Positions 1-9,341 of a stretch of 64,000 nt of DNA are shown here, piece by piece. The number at the start of each line of letters is the position of its first letter. The first letter of the stretch is position 1. A program made the translations under genes and the position numbers. Source of the DNA: Nocardiopsis sp. TSRI0078 (GTDB taxonomy: Bacteria; Actinomycetota; Actinomycetes; Streptosporangiales; Streptosporangiaceae); assembly GCF_001905145.1 (NCBI RefSeq), contig NZ_LWLB01000001.1:620001-684000 (forward strand), read 5' to 3'. The notes below the pieces were generated by a model that was not told where the DNA came from, did no database searches, and worked only from the letters and a program-made list of their open reading frames with translations.

Positions 1-1298
1 AGGCCCTCTCCGGGGGACCACTCGGCGGCGACGGTGGCGGGATGGCCGCCGGTGACCGCGAGGAGCCGCCAGGGCTGGGCGTTGGCCAGGGGCAGTGCGG
101 CGCCGTCGGGGTCGGTGAGGTACCACCGGCCCTCTCGATCGGGCACGGCGCGGGCGGGGGCGGCGCGGTCGAGCACGACCGGCCAGGTGTCGCACCAGGG
201 GTCCTCCGCGACGGCGGCGGCGAAGGCGTCGAGCGCCTCGGCGACCATGCCGCCCTCGGGTGGGGGCGCGGGGGCGGTGTCGCCGTCGCGGACGGGGACG
301 ACGCGGTGGCCGTCGGGGTAGAACGCCAGCTCCGCGGTCACGTCGGTGCCGGCCCGGAAGGGGGTGGGGGGTGTCTGTCCGGTGCGGGCGAAGGTCAGCG
401 ACAGGGCGGTGCGCCCGGTCCCGACGCCGCGCAGCCACAGGCGGCGGGCACGCATGTCGGTCTCGGCGGCGGCGGTGTCGCGCCAGCCCAGGACCCGCCA
501 GGTGTCGTGGACGCGCTCACCGCCCGCGAGGACGTCCTCGGCCCTGGTGGTGATACCGACGCGGGCGCGGACGGCGCCGCGGGTCCGCTCGCCGAGGGCG
601 TCCCCGGCGCGGTAGGCGCCGACCAGCAGGTGGAGGAGGCTGAGGCGTTCGAGCAGGCGCTCGGGCCACCCGTCCCCGCGGGCCGCGCCGGGCAGCTGGG
701 AGACGAGGGCGGACGCGCCGCCCGCCTTGGCGTCGACCAGGCGCTTGGCCATGCGGTCCCAGTGGCCGTAGCCGTACTTGGGGACCTCGGCCAGTCCGGC
801 GTCGATCTGGTCGTGCAGCCAGAGCCGGAGCTCGTCCATCCCGGCCCCGACCGACTCCTCCCTCTCCCTGAGGGTGGCGGCCGCCCTCTCCGGGTCGGCG
901 GGCGCGGCGGCGGAGGCGCCGCCCTCCGCGCGCGCCTTGCGGGCGGCCCGGCCGGAGAGCCACTTGGCGACCCACTCGGGCCTCTCCTCGCGGGGTACGA
1001 CCTGTTCCTGGGCCCACAGCGCGAGCAGGGCCAGGGCGTGCTTGCACGGGATCTTCCGGCTGGGGCAGCTGCACTTGTAGGCGGTGCCTCCGTCTCCGTC
1101 CAGGTGGACGGCGGTCAGGTAGGGCTTGGACCCGCTGCCCTTGCACTCACCCCACACGGCGGAGGTGCCGCCCGAGGGCGCGGACACCACCCCGCGCTCG
1201 GGCCAGGACCCCTCCTTGGCCACCTTGAGGGCGGCCTTGCGGGAGGAGGCGTCCGGAGCCAGAGCCCATACGTCGTCGGTACTCCATCGATCGCTCAC
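1..1298 (-). CDS. SWIM zinc-finger family protein (3' end cut off by window edge)
   Basis: This minus-strand frame opens at a GTG at 1298 (V-S-D-R-W-S-T) and runs off the left edge with no stop, so about 432 residues are visible. Around residues 78-89 it has the SWIM signature CxCx(n)CxH, read here as C-S-C-P-S-R-K-I-P-C-K-H. This is a Zn-binding module used by bacterial and eukaryotic proteins for nucleic-acid or protein contacts. The rest is Ala/Arg/Glu-rich and carries no other motif I recognise. Actinobacterial SWIM proteins of this type often neighbour MoxR ATPase/VWA genes, but those would lie outside the window. The precise function is unknown. The long plus-strand ORF over the same bases is an antisense shadow. 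Confidence 0.85.
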   Translation of the reverse strand, partial: MSDRWSTDDVWALAPDASSRKAALKVAKEGSWPERGVVSAPSGGTSAVWGECKGSGSKPYLTAVHLDGDGGTAYKCSCPSRKIPCKHALALLALWAQEQVVPREERPEWVAKWLSGRAARKARAEGGASAAAPADPERAAATLREREESVGAGMDELRLWLHDQIDAGLAEVPKYGYGHWDRMAKRLVDAKAGGASALVSQLPGAARGDGWPERLLERLSLLHLLVGAYRAGDALGERTRGAVRARVGITTRAEDVLAGGERVHDTWRVLGWRDTAAAETDMRARRLWLRGVGTGRTALSLTFARTGQTPPTPFRAGTDVTAELAFYPDGHRVVPVRDGDTAPAPPPEGGMVAEALDAFAAAVAEDPWCDTWPVVLDRAAPARAVPDREGRWYLTDPDGAALPLANAQPWRLLAVTGGHPATVAAEWSPGEG

Positions 1299-1562
1299 GC
1301 AGAGAACACTACGGACCGGTGGTGACAGAACGGGGACTCGGAAAGCGCCTCCGGAACACCTTTTCCGAACGCCCCGGCGCGCCGTCCGCCGCACTCCGGA
1401 AACTGTCGCACCCGTGTGCCAGACTCAGGCCGAGGAGCGGTATCGGCGGCTCCCGGAGGCCCTGCGCACACCGTGTTTCCGCGCGCCCGCACATCATTTT
1501 GCGTTTTATGCGGCGTTCATCCTCATATCAGGAATGCAGAAGCGCGCATTTCTCCAGGCGTG

Positions 1563-1592
1563 TTGAAAACATAACTTCCGCACTTCTAGAAT
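1563..1592 (+). promoter_or_regulatory. Candidate sigma70-type promoter of the P450 gene; holds the 1299-1761 gap
   Basis: The 460-base gap between the divergent SWIM and P450 genes has an A+T-rich island at about 1495-1592. It contains TTGAAA (1563-1568), an 18-base spacer and TAGAAT (1587-1592), close to the housekeeping consensus. A transcript from about 1600 would have a 160-base leader before the P450 ATG at 1762. I see nothing else in the gap. Confidence 0.5.
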
Positions 1593-1761
1593 GCCACGAC
1601 CGGGAACCGGTCCACCCACCGGTTCGCCCACCGGTCCGTCGACGGTACGCGCTCCGTCCCGCCGACGAGGACGGCCCCGCTTCCCCACCTCCCGCCGCAC
1701 CAGCACGAGATCTTCCCGAAGGGAGGGAAGCGGATCCCGCTCCCCGGGGACCGCACGCCCC

Positions 1762-3132
1762 ATGACGAATGTCCACCCCACCGAGATCATCCGGCTCCAC
1801 GGCACCACGCCCGACACCGGCCGCGACGGTCTGTGGGACGCGCTGCGCGCACACCACGGCCCCGTCGCCCCGGTGGAGTTGGAGCCCGGCGTGCGCGCCT
1901 GGCTGCTGCTGGGCTACCACGAGAACCTCGCCGTGCTGCAGAACCAGCACCTGTTCTCCCGCGACACCCGCCGCTGGCGCGAGGCCGGCGCGGGGCGCGT
2001 CGATCCGGCCGCCGTCCGGCCCACCCTGTCCTGGCGCCCCAACGCGCTGTACGCCGACGGAGCCGAGCACGTACGGCTGCGCTCGCCCATCGTGGACGCC
2101 CTGGCCAGGGTGGACATGAACGCCACCGCGCGCACGGTCCGCCGGATCGCCGACGGACTGGTCGACTCCTTCGCCGCCAGAGGCAGCGCCGACCTCGTCT
2201 CCGAGTACGCGGATCCACTGCCCGTGCTGGTGGTCAACAGCCTGTACGGGCTTCCCGACGACTACGGGTACATGCTCGGCGACCTCACGGCCGTCGTCCT
2301 GGGGGAGGACGCCGGACGCGGCGAGGACGCCGTCGCCCGCATGCACCAGTACTTCTCCGAGCTGGTCGTCCGCAAGCGCGAGCGCCCGGGGGCGGACCTC
2401 GTGTCGTGGATGCTGGAGCACCCGGCCGGGCTGAGCGACCACGAGGTCGCCCACCAGGCGGCGCTCATCAACAACGCCAGCCACCAGGCCACCACGCACC
2501 TCATCGGTAACACGATGCGCACCCTGCTCACCGACGCCGGAATCCGCACGGCGCACACCGACGCCCTCCTGCCGGTCCACGAACTGCTCGACCACGTGAT
2601 GTGGACCGACGCCCCCTGCCAGATCCTGCCCGCCAGGATCGCCCTGCAGGACACGCGCATCGGCGCCACCGGGATCCGGGCGGGCGACGCCCTGCTCATC
2701 GGCTTCGCCGCCGCCCACCGCGACCCGGCTGTGCGGTGCGAGCGCGACGGCGGTACCGGGGTGTCCAGCGGGCGCCGGGCCCACCTGATGTTCGGCGCCG
2801 GGCCGCACGCCTGCCCGGCCCGCGAGCTGTCCAGGATGATCGCCGCGATCGCCGTCACCGCGCTCCAGGAACGACTGGCCGGGCTGCGGCTGGCCGTGGC
2901 GCCCGAGGAGCTTCGCTGGGTACCCTCACCCTTCGTGCGCGGACTCCGCGAGCTGCCGGTCGACTTCACCCCGTGCGGACCCCCCACCCCGCCGCGCGGG
3001 AAGCCCGCCCGGCCCGTGCGGCCCGCCGGACCAGCCGGATCCGGCGCGGACCCGGAGGCCGAGGGCGCCGACGCCCCCGAGGACGACCTGCTGGGACGCC
3101 TCCTCGACTGGTGGCGCGGCCTGCGGCCGTAG
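1762..3132 (+). CDS. Cytochrome P450, CYP157/CvnE-like, without EXXR motif
   Basis: 456 residues from ATG 1762. The reading frame is open further upstream, but the P450 fold starts here and GGGGA lies 11 bases before this ATG. The heme-thiolate loop is clear as MFGAGPHACPARE, with Cys as iron ligand. The K-helix, which should read ExxR, reads D-H-V-M-W-T-D-A-P, so neither the Glu nor the Arg is present. That matches the CYP157 family of Streptomyces, whose members read E-Q-S-L-W at this place, and the C-terminal W-V-P-S-P-F-V-R-G-L pattern also fits. CYP157/CvnE genes usually sit in conservons (sensor kinase, roadblock, DUF742, GTPase), but none is present here. The last 45 residues form a Pro/Ala/Asp-rich tail ending in a Trp-rich amphipathic stretch. 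The substrate is unknown. Confidence 0.85.
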   Translation: MTNVHPTEIIRLHGTTPDTGRDGLWDALRAHHGPVAPVELEPGVRAWLLLGYHENLAVLQNQHLFSRDTRRWREAGAGRVDPAAVRPTLSWRPNALYADGAEHVRLRSPIVDALARVDMNATARTVRRIADGLVDSFAARGSADLVSEYADPLPVLVVNSLYGLPDDYGYMLGDLTAVVLGEDAGRGEDAVARMHQYFSELVVRKRERPGADLVSWMLEHPAGLSDHEVAHQAALINNASHQATTHLIGNTMRTLLTDAGIRTAHTDALLPVHELLDHVMWTDAPCQILPARIALQDTRIGATGIRAGDALLIGFAAAHRDPAVRCERDGGTGVSSGRRAHLMFGAGPHACPARELSRMIAAIAVTALQERLAGLRLAVAPEELRWVPSPFVRGLRELPVDFTPCGPPTPPRGKPARPVRPAGPAGSGADPEAEGADAPEDDLLGRLLDWWRGLRP

Positions 3133-3226
3133 CGCGCGGGGGCCTCACCCCAGGCGGCCCATGGCGTCGCACAGGAGGTCCTCGGCGGTCTGCGCCCGGT
3201 CCTCCTCGTCGAGCACCTCCCGCCTC

Positions 3227-4198
3227 CTACGGGGCGGGAGTGCCCATCTCCCGGATCGGTCCGGACAGCTCCCTCTCGAAGAAGTCGAAGAACCCCTTCG
3301 GGTCGGGGCCCGCGTTGATCAGGCACAGGTGGTCGAATCCGGCGGAGGCGAACTCGCGCACCACCTCCAGGTGCTTGTCCGGATCCGGCCCGTACCCGAA
3401 CACGTCGCGCATCGCGTCCCTGTTGACCAGGGCGCTGGCCGCCTCGAAGTTGACCGGGTTGGGCAGCTCGGACTGCACCTTCCACCCGGTCAGGGCGAAG
3501 CGGAACATGTCGCGCGCCGAGTCCAGCGCGTCACCCTCGTTGGTCGCCCAGGCCAGGGGCACCTCGGCGTAGCGGGGACCGGTGCCCCCGGTGTCCCCGT
3601 AGAGGCGGGTGAGCGCCTTGCTGGGCTCGGTGCAGAACATGCCGTCGCCCATCTCCGCGGCGAGCAGGGCGGCCTCCTCCCCGCCCGCGGCCACGACGAT
3701 CGGCGGCGGCTCGTCCGGCAGGTCGAACACCTGGGCGTCCTCCAGGGTCAGGTACCTGCCGTCGTAGGACTGGTAGCCGCCGGACCACAGCAGGCGGATG
3801 ATCTGGATCGCCTCGCGCAGCATCTCGTGGCGCCTGGTCGCGTTGGGCCACCCCTTGCCGACCACGTGCTCGTTGAGGCGCTCGCCCGATCCCAGCCCGA
3901 GGGTGAACCGCCCCTCGGACAGGATCGCGGTGGTGGCCGCGGCCTGGGCGACGATCGCCGGGTGCACGCGCAGGATCGGGCAGGTCACGCCGGTGGCCAG
4001 CTCGACCCGGTCGGTGCGCTCGGCGATGGCGGCGAGCATCGACCACACGAAGCCGGAGTGGCCGTGGCTGAACAGCCACGGGTGGAAGTGGTCGCTGATC
4101 TCCACGAAGTCGAATCCCGCCTGTTCGGCGCGGACGGCCTGGTCCACGATCTCCCTGGGCCCGAACCCCTCGGCGAACAGCTTGAAACCGACCTTCAT
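3227..4198 (-). CDS. LLM-class F420-dependent oxidoreductase (FGD-like, TIGR03557 type)
   Basis: 323 residues. It is a luciferase-like TIM barrel of the F420-dependent glucose-6-phosphate dehydrogenase group. The N-terminus K-V-G-F-K-L-F-A-E-G, the EISDHFHPW segment (active-site His region of FGD-type enzymes) and LGLGSGERLNEHVVG are typical. It probably oxidises or reduces an organic substrate with coenzyme F420; the true substrate cannot be read from sequence. It starts 19 bases after the catalase stop on the same strand, so the two genes are probably one transcript. That suggests a role in redox or oxidative-stress physiology (inference). Confidence 0.85.
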   Translation of the reverse strand: MKVGFKLFAEGFGPREIVDQAVRAEQAGFDFVEISDHFHPWLFSHGHSGFVWSMLAAIAERTDRVELATGVTCPILRVHPAIVAQAAATTAILSEGRFTLGLGSGERLNEHVVGKGWPNATRRHEMLREAIQIIRLLWSGGYQSYDGRYLTLEDAQVFDLPDEPPPIVVAAGGEEAALLAAEMGDGMFCTEPSKALTRLYGDTGGTGPRYAEVPLAWATNEGDALDSARDMFRFALTGWKVQSELPNPVNFEAASALVNRDAMRDVFGYGPDPDKHLEVVREFASAGFDHLCLINAGPDPKGFFDFFERELSGPIREMGTPAP

Positions 4199-4217
4199 GA
4201 CGTCCGTCTCCCCTCGG

Positions 4218-6314
4218 TCACGCGGGCACCGACGCGGTGGGCCGGTCCCAGTAGCGGTGTGCTCCGATCAACCGGGTGAACTCGGCGACGCTCTCCTCCC
4301 CGGCGTCCGGCGAGACGACCACGCCCCGTTCCACCCGGACGGCGCCGGTCACCGCCGCGGCGGTGACCTCCTCCGGCAGCGGGGGCGCGAGCAGCTCGGT
4401 TCCCGCGCCGACCGCCGCCACCGGCTTGTGGTGCTTGTACGCCTCCAGGACGAAGTGCCGCGCGACACCGTCCCCGGCCAGCGTGCGGGCGGCGTCCGCT
4501 CCTCCGGGGACCAGGACCGCGTCGTAGAGCACCGAGGAGACGGTGGTGTAGGCCCGGTCCACGGTGACCACTCCCCCGGCAAAGGTGCGGACCGCGCCGT
4601 CGGTGGCCGCGAGGAGCTCCACCACGGCACCGGCCCCGACCAGGGGCTCCCGGAACGCGTCGACGGCGGCCTCGTCCACCCCGTCGGCGACCAGGACGGC
4701 CACCTGGCGCCCGACCACGGACCCGAACGCGGTGTGGAGCTGGCTGACGGCGGGCGAGGAGCGGCCGTGGTTGGGCGTGCCCTCCTCCTCAGGGGGCTCG
4801 ACGCCGATCCCCTCCGCCACCTGCACGGACAGCCCGTGGTCCACGTGGTTGAGGTTGGCGACCACCCGCTGGCGCACCGCCAGCTCCTCGCACTTGCCCA
4901 GCTCGAAGCGGAACGCCTCCACCAGGTGCTCGCGCTCCCAGTCGGCGAGGCTGTTGTAGAAGAGCGTGGCCTGCGAGTAGTGGTCGGCGAAGCTCTCGCT
5001 GCGCACCCGGATCTTGTCGCCCTCCACCTTCTCGGTGTAGTGGTGGTAGACACCGCCGCCGTGGGCCAGGACCGGGCAGCCGCCGCCCAGGCTGTTGCGG
5101 AAGTAGGAGGTCGTGCCCCGGTGCACGCGGTGCTGGGCGAATCCGTCCCTCTGGTTGTTGCTCACCGGTGCGACCGGCCGGTTGATCGGGATCTGCTGGA
5201 AGTTGGAGCCGCCGAGGCGCAGCAGCTGGGTGTCCAGGTAGGAGAAGTTGCGGGCCTGGAGCAGCGGGTCGTTGGTGAAGTCGATGCCCGGAACCACGTT
5301 GGCGGTGTGGAAGGCCACCTGCTCGGTCTCGGCGAAGAAGTTGTCCGGGTTCCGGTTCAGGGTCAGTTTGCCGATCGGGCGGACCGGAACCTCCTCCTCC
5401 GGGATGATCTTGGTGGCGTCCAGCAGGTCGAAGTCGAACTCGTGCTCGTCCTCCTCCGGCACGAGCTGCACGCCCAGCTCCCACTCCGGGAACTGGCCGC
5501 GCTCGATGGCGTCCCACAGGTCGCGCCGGTTGAAGTCGGGGTCCTTGCCCTGGATGCGCTGGGCCTCGTCCCAGACCAGGGAGTGCGTACCCAGGAGCGG
5601 CGTCCAGTGGAACTTGACGAAGGTGCCCCGCCCCTCGGCGTTGACGAAGCGGAAGGTGTGGACGCCAAAGCCCTGCATCGTCCGGTAGCTGCGCGGGATC
5701 GCCCGGTCCGACATCAGCCACATCATCATGTGCATGGTCTCGGGCTGCAGGCCCACGAAGTCCCACAGGGTGCCGTGCGCGGACTGCGCCTGCGGGATCT
5801 CGTTGTGGGGTTCGGGCTTGACCGAGTGCACGAAGTCGGGGAACTTGATGCCGTCCTGGATGAAGAAGACGGGCATGTTGTTGCCGACCAGGTCGTAGTT
5901 GCCCTCCTCGGTGTAGAACTTCACCGCGAACCCGCGCACGTCGCGCACCGTGTCGGCGGAGCCGCGGGACCCGGCGACCGTGGAGAAGCGGACGAAGACG
6001 GGGGTGGTGACGTCGGGGCTGCTGAGGAAGTGCGCGGCGGTCACGTCGGAGAGCCCCTCGTAGGGGCGGAAGTGCCCGTAGGCGCCCGCTCCGCGCGCGT
6101 GCACCACCCGCTCGGGGATGCGCTCGTGGTCGAAGTGGGTGATCTTCTCACGGGCGTGGAAGTCCTCCAGCAGTGTGGGCCCCCGCGCGCCCGCGCGCAG
6201 CGAGTTGTCGGTGTCGCCCACCCCGACCCCGGTGTCGGTGGTCAGGGGCTGGTCCGGATCGACCCGGTCCCTGTCGAGCTGGCGGTCCTTGGCGTCGCGT
6301 TCCTCCGCGGCCAT
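4218..6314 (-). CDS. katE: Large-subunit monofunctional catalase (clade 2, KatE/HPII type)
   Basis: 698 residues. It starts at the ATG at 6314, which has CGGAGG six bases upstream, rather than the farther in-frame ATG at 6416. It converts hydrogen peroxide to water and oxygen. Landmarks are the distal His in [13 protein letters not shown] (about residue 72), the Asn in [13 protein letters not shown], and the proximal heme Tyr in NFSYLDTQ. Beyond the catalase core, residues about 530-690 form the flavodoxin/DJ-1-like C-terminal domain ([15 protein letters not shown]) that defines large-subunit catalases. An F420-type oxidoreductase follows 19 bases downstream. The divergent SDR is 250 bases away and belongs to a stress-protein family, so shared stress control is plausible. 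Confidence 0.95.
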   Translation of the reverse strand: MAAEERDAKDRQLDRDRVDPDQPLTTDTGVGVGDTDNSLRAGARGPTLLEDFHAREKITHFDHERIPERVVHARGAGAYGHFRPYEGLSDVTAAHFLSSPDVTTPVFVRFSTVAGSRGSADTVRDVRGFAVKFYTEEGNYDLVGNNMPVFFIQDGIKFPDFVHSVKPEPHNEIPQAQSAHGTLWDFVGLQPETMHMMMWLMSDRAIPRSYRTMQGFGVHTFRFVNAEGRGTFVKFHWTPLLGTHSLVWDEAQRIQGKDPDFNRRDLWDAIERGQFPEWELGVQLVPEEDEHEFDFDLLDATKIIPEEEVPVRPIGKLTLNRNPDNFFAETEQVAFHTANVVPGIDFTNDPLLQARNFSYLDTQLLRLGGSNFQQIPINRPVAPVSNNQRDGFAQHRVHRGTTSYFRNSLGGGCPVLAHGGGVYHHYTEKVEGDKIRVRSESFADHYSQATLFYNSLADWEREHLVEAFRFELGKCEELAVRQRVVANLNHVDHGLSVQVAEGIGVEPPEEEGTPNHGRSSPAVSQLHTAFGSVVGRQVAVLVADGVDEAAVDAFREPLVGAGAVVELLAATDGAVRTFAGGVVTVDRAYTTVSSVLYDAVLVPGGADAARTLAGDGVARHFVLEAYKHHKPVAAVGAGTELLAPPLPEEVTAAAVTGAVRVERGVVVSPDAGEESVAEFTRLIGAHRYWDRPTASVPA

Positions 6315-6564
6315 GGCAAGCCTCCGTGGGTCGTGCTGCTCCGGTGGATCGGTGTGCCCTGCGTTCGGGGGGATCGCCTCCCGTCCCTCTGACCGACACC
6401 GTTCGCGGACAAACACGGTTGACCCCGTTTTGGAGCGGTGTTCACCGCTTCCCGGTCAGGGCAAAGGAAGGTCCCGCGATCGCACCGGGTCCGAATCGGA
6501 AAGGAGCGAGGCGGGTAGGGGCGGGCACGCGAGGAGACCGCGAAGACGAGAAGGGGAGACGACC

Positions 6565-7419
6565 ATGCCCGAGACTCCGCTCCCGGCGCAGAGCCAGCCC
6601 TACCCGGGCCGGACCGAGCCGATGGATCCGCAGCCCAAGGACGAGATGCGCGACTACGAGGGCCGCGGCCTGCTCCAGGGGAAGCGGGCGCTGGTCACGG
6701 GAGGCGACTCCGGCATCGGCCGCGCCGTCTGCGTGGCCTTCGCCAAGGAGGGGGCCGACGTGGTCTTCGGCTACCTCGACGAGGAGGACGACGCCCAGCA
6801 CACGGTGAAGCTGGTCCAGGAGCAGGGGCGCAAGGCCGTGGGCGTGCGCGGTGACGTGGCCGACGAGGCGTTCTGCTCCCAACTGGTCCGGCGCGCGGTC
6901 GACGAGCTGGGCGGGATCGACGTCCTGGTCGAGCACGCCGGGACCCAGAAGCCGGTGAACGACTTCACCGAGCTGAGCACCGAACAGCTGCGCCGCACGT
7001 TCGACGTCAACGTGATGGGGGTGTTCTGGACCGTCCGCGAGGCGCTGGAGCACATCCCCGAGGGCGGCTCGATCATCATCACCGGGTCGGTCAACGGCCT
7101 GCGGGGCAACAAGTCGCTGATCGACTACGCCGCGAGCAAGGCCGCGGTGATGAACCTGTCGTCCTCGCTGGCGCAGACGCTCATGGGCCGGGGTATCCGG
7201 GTCAACTGCGTGGCCCCCGGACCGGTGTGGACCCCGCTCATCCCCGCCACGCTCGGGGAGAAGGGCACCGAGGGGTTCGGCGGGCAGGCTCCGATGGGCC
7301 GGGCAGCCGACCCGGACGAGATCGCGCCCTCGTACGTGTTCTTCGCCAGCGGCCGGATGTCGTCCTACTACAGCGGCGAGACCCTGGCCCCGATCGGCGG
7401 GGAGATCCAGTCGAGCTGA
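6565..7419 (+). CDS. Short-chain dehydrogenase/reductase, general-stress (YdaD/YhdF-like) type
   Basis: 284 residues from ATG 6565 with GGGGAG seven bases upstream. It is an NAD(P)-dependent oxidoreductase of the group that carries a 40-residue N-terminal extension (P-Y-P-G near the start, then L-Q-G-K-R-A-L-V-T-G). The cofactor loop TGGDSGIG, the catalytic Ser in ITGSVNG and YAASK are present. The usual NNAG motif is replaced by E-H-A-G, an uncommon change at a structural position. A possible sigmaB-like promoter, GAAT-N16-GGGTAG, lies about 70 bases upstream, which would suit the general-stress family (weak inference). The gene is divergent from the catalase. Confidence 0.85.
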   Translation: MPETPLPAQSQPYPGRTEPMDPQPKDEMRDYEGRGLLQGKRALVTGGDSGIGRAVCVAFAKEGADVVFGYLDEEDDAQHTVKLVQEQGRKAVGVRGDVADEAFCSQLVRRAVDELGGIDVLVEHAGTQKPVNDFTELSTEQLRRTFDVNVMGVFWTVREALEHIPEGGSIIITGSVNGLRGNKSLIDYAASKAAVMNLSSSLAQTLMGRGIRVNCVAPGPVWTPLIPATLGEKGTEGFGGQAPMGRAADPDEIAPSYVFFASGRMSSYYSGETLAPIGGEIQSS

Positions 7420-7440
7420 GTCCGGCGCGGAACCGGACCC

Positions 7441-7476
7441 GGTGGAGGGCGCGGCCCCGGGGCCGCGCCCTCCACC
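7441..7476. terminator. Perfect 36-bp palindrome between convergent genes
   Basis: GGTGGAGGGCGCGGCCCC is followed directly by its exact reverse complement. It lies between the SDR stop and the convergent ChaB-gene stop, so it probably acts as a bidirectional hairpin terminator without a U tract. Confidence 0.7.
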
Positions 7477-7547
7477 GCTCTCCCCGGCACCCGCCCGGCA
7501 CGGGTCGGCCCCCTCCACGCGTGTGAAGGGGGCCGGGAGGGCGTGCG

Positions 7548-7961
7548 TCAGGACGAACGGGCCCTGGCGGTGCGCCGGTTGTTCTCCTTGTTCAGCGCCT
7601 CCACGAGCTGGCCCTTGCTCATCTTCGAGCGCCCCTCGACGCCGAGCTTCCGCGCCTGTTCGTAGAGGTGCTCCTTGCTGGCGTTGGCGTCCACTCCCCC
7701 GGCGGTCTTCTTGTCCCCGCCCCGTCCGGGGCCCGCCCCGGGGTTGGAGGCCTGCTCGTCCGAGGGGCCCGAGCGCTGCTTGGGCACCCAGCGGTCACCC
7801 TGCTTCTCGAACTCGTGCTTGACGGCGGCGAAGGCGACGCGGTGCGCGCGCTCCCCCTCGCCGTACTCCTCCACGGCCGAGTCGTGCGCCTTGATCCACG
7901 TGCGCTGGGCCTTCTCCGGAGACCGCTGGAGGGTCGACGGAAGTTCACTTGCACCGGGCAT
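7548..7961 (-). CDS. ChaB-domain protein with C-terminal Rho-N/SAP-like domain
   Basis: 137 residues from ATG 7961. GGGAG lies eight bases upstream; the in-frame GTG at 7970 would overlap that site. Residues about 5-55 are a ChaB domain (ELPSTLQRSPEKAQRTW ... VKHEFEK). After a Gly/Pro-rich linker, residues about 95-130 form a Rho-termination-factor N-terminal-like helix-extended loop (SKEHLYEQARKLGVEGRSKM). In actinobacteria such small fusions are often stress-associated and presumed to bind nucleic acid. The role is not established. Confidence 0.8.
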   Translation of the reverse strand: MPGASELPSTLQRSPEKAQRTWIKAHDSAVEEYGEGERAHRVAFAAVKHEFEKQGDRWVPKQRSGPSDEQASNPGAGPGRGGDKKTAGGVDANASKEHLYEQARKLGVEGRSKMSKGQLVEALNKENNRRTARARSS

Positions 7962-8323
7962 GGTTCTCACTCCCTCGTCGTACGCCTACACGGTCCGCCT
8001 GCCCGTGGACACGACGCCGAAAACACCGATTTGCCCCTAATACGCCCTATGTCACCCCTGTGAACTGCACTCCGTCACTACTGGTGATTCAACGGATGCA
8101 CGTTCACCGGGGCGACACCATAGTGAAATCACGAACGGAGGGAGGTGAATTCCAGGTACCCGGTTCCTTTCGCTCTCCTCCATGAGAGGACGGGTCACCT
8201 GACACGGCCGACGTACCGGAACCCCCGCAGTACGGGTGGGTCGGCTGCTTCCCCCACGGGAAACCCCCCTGGTCCGCGACGCGAGGCGCGCGGATTCCCG
8301 CTGCACGAAAAGAGGAAAAAGGC
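7962..8323. other. Divergent intergenic region, ChaB gene / cutinase gene
   Basis: This 362-base gap must contain the promoters of both divergent genes. It is richer in A and T around 8025-8150 than the flanks. I could not place a convincing -35/-10 pair or operator. Confidence 0.4.
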
Positions 8324-9256
8324 GTGCGAACACACCCCCTTGCCCCCGAAACCGACGGCGCCCGCCGTAGTCCCCGTTCCCGTATCTCCCGGATCGCCGC
8401 TCGTGCGGCACTGACCCTGACGCTCGTCGCGGGTGTCACCGGCGGTGTCGTCGCTCCGGCCCAGGCCGCCAACCCCTACGAGCGCGGACCCGCGCCGACG
8501 GAGTCGAGCGTCACCGCGGCCCGGGGTTACTTCGACACCGACACCGACAGCGTCTCTTCGCTGGTGAGCGGCTTCGGCGGCGGCACGATCTACTACCCCA
8601 CCACCACCCGTGAGGGGACGTTCGGCGGCGTGGTCATCGCACCGGGCTACACCGCCAGTTCGTCCACCATGTCGTGGATGGGCCACCGGCTCGCCTCCCA
8701 GGGCTTCGTGGTGTTCACCATCGACACCAACACCCGCTACGACCAGCCGGACAGCCGGGGCCGCCAGATCGAGGCCGCCCTGGACTACCTGGCCGAGGAC
8801 AGCGACGTGGCCAACCGGGTGGACGGCGACCGCATGGCCGTGATGGGCCACTCGATGGGCGGCGGAGGTACGCTCGCCGCCGCCGAGGACCGGCCCGAGC
8901 TGCGCGCGGCGATCCCGCTGACCCCCTGGCACACCCAGAAGAACTGGTCCAGCGTCCAGGTTCCCACGATGATCATCGGGGCCGAGAACGACAGCATCGC
9001 CTCGGTGCGCTCGCACTCCATCCCGTTCTACGAGAGCCTGAACCGCAATCTCGAGAGCGCCTACCTGGAACTGGACGGCGCGAGCCACTTCGCGCCCAAC
9101 ACGTCCAACACGGCCATCGCCAAGTACAGCATCTCCTGGCTGAAGCGCTTCGTCGACGAGGACGAGCGCTACGAGCAGTTCCTGTGCCCGCCCCCCAGCA
9201 CCGGCTGGCTCTCGGACTTCTCCGACTACCGGGACACCTGCCCGCACCTGACCTGA
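8324..9256 (+). CDS. Secreted cutinase / PET-hydrolase-like polyester hydrolase (TfCut2 family)
   Basis: 310 residues from GTG 8324 (AGAGGA upstream). An Arg-rich, hydrophobic Sec signal peptide ends in AQA, giving a mature start at A-N-P-Y-E-R-G, as in Thermobifida cutinases. The triad is Ser177 in GHSMGGGG, Asp223 in IIGAENDS and His255 in DGASHFAPN. The spacings (46 and 78) equal those of TfCut2 S130/D176/H208. Tyr109 (PGYT), Met178 (oxyanion) and Trp202 (TPWH) occupy the substrate-cleft positions, and two C-terminal Cys can form the family disulfide. It should cleave cutin-like polyesters and short-chain esters outside the cell; PET activity is inference. The Asp of one TfCut2 Ca2+-site residue (D174) appears as Glu221. 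Confidence 0.93.
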   Translation: MRTHPLAPETDGARRSPRSRISRIAARAALTLTLVAGVTGGVVAPAQAANPYERGPAPTESSVTAARGYFDTDTDSVSSLVSGFGGGTIYYPTTTREGTFGGVVIAPGYTASSSTMSWMGHRLASQGFVVFTIDTNTRYDQPDSRGRQIEAALDYLAEDSDVANRVDGDRMAVMGHSMGGGGTLAAAEDRPELRAAIPLTPWHTQKNWSSVQVPTMIIGAENDSIASVRSHSIPFYESLNRNLESAYLELDGASHFAPNTSNTAIAKYSISWLKRFVDEDERYEQFLCPPPSTGWLSDFSDYRDTCPHLT

Positions 9257-9306
9257 TCCGGCTCCCCGGTCCGCTCCGAGACGGCGCGGACCGGGCCCGA
9301 GACACC

Positions 9307-9341
9307 GCGGCGGCCCGGAGGAACCCCCTCCGGGCCGCCGC
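9307..9341 (+). terminator. Hairpin after the cutinase gene
   Basis: A 15-bp perfect stem (9307-9321 with 9327-9341; core GGCGGCCCGGAGG) and a 5-base AACCC loop lie 51 bases after the cutinase stop. Confidence 0.7.

Noticed and set aside
42..1325. Plus-strand 427-codon ORF
   Set aside because: Antisense to the SWIM gene; Gly/Ala-rich composition reflects reversed G+C-rich codons and no domain is seen.
3150..3216. Minus-strand peptide V-L-D-E-E-D-R-A-Q-T ending before the P450 stop
   Set aside because: Reads like a protein C-terminus but has only about 24 codons, is out of frame with the F420-oxidoreductase gene and has no clear start.
3798..6392. Plus-strand 864-codon ORF
   Set aside because: Shadow of the catalase and oxidoreductase genes on the other strand; the minus strand has complete catalase motifs.
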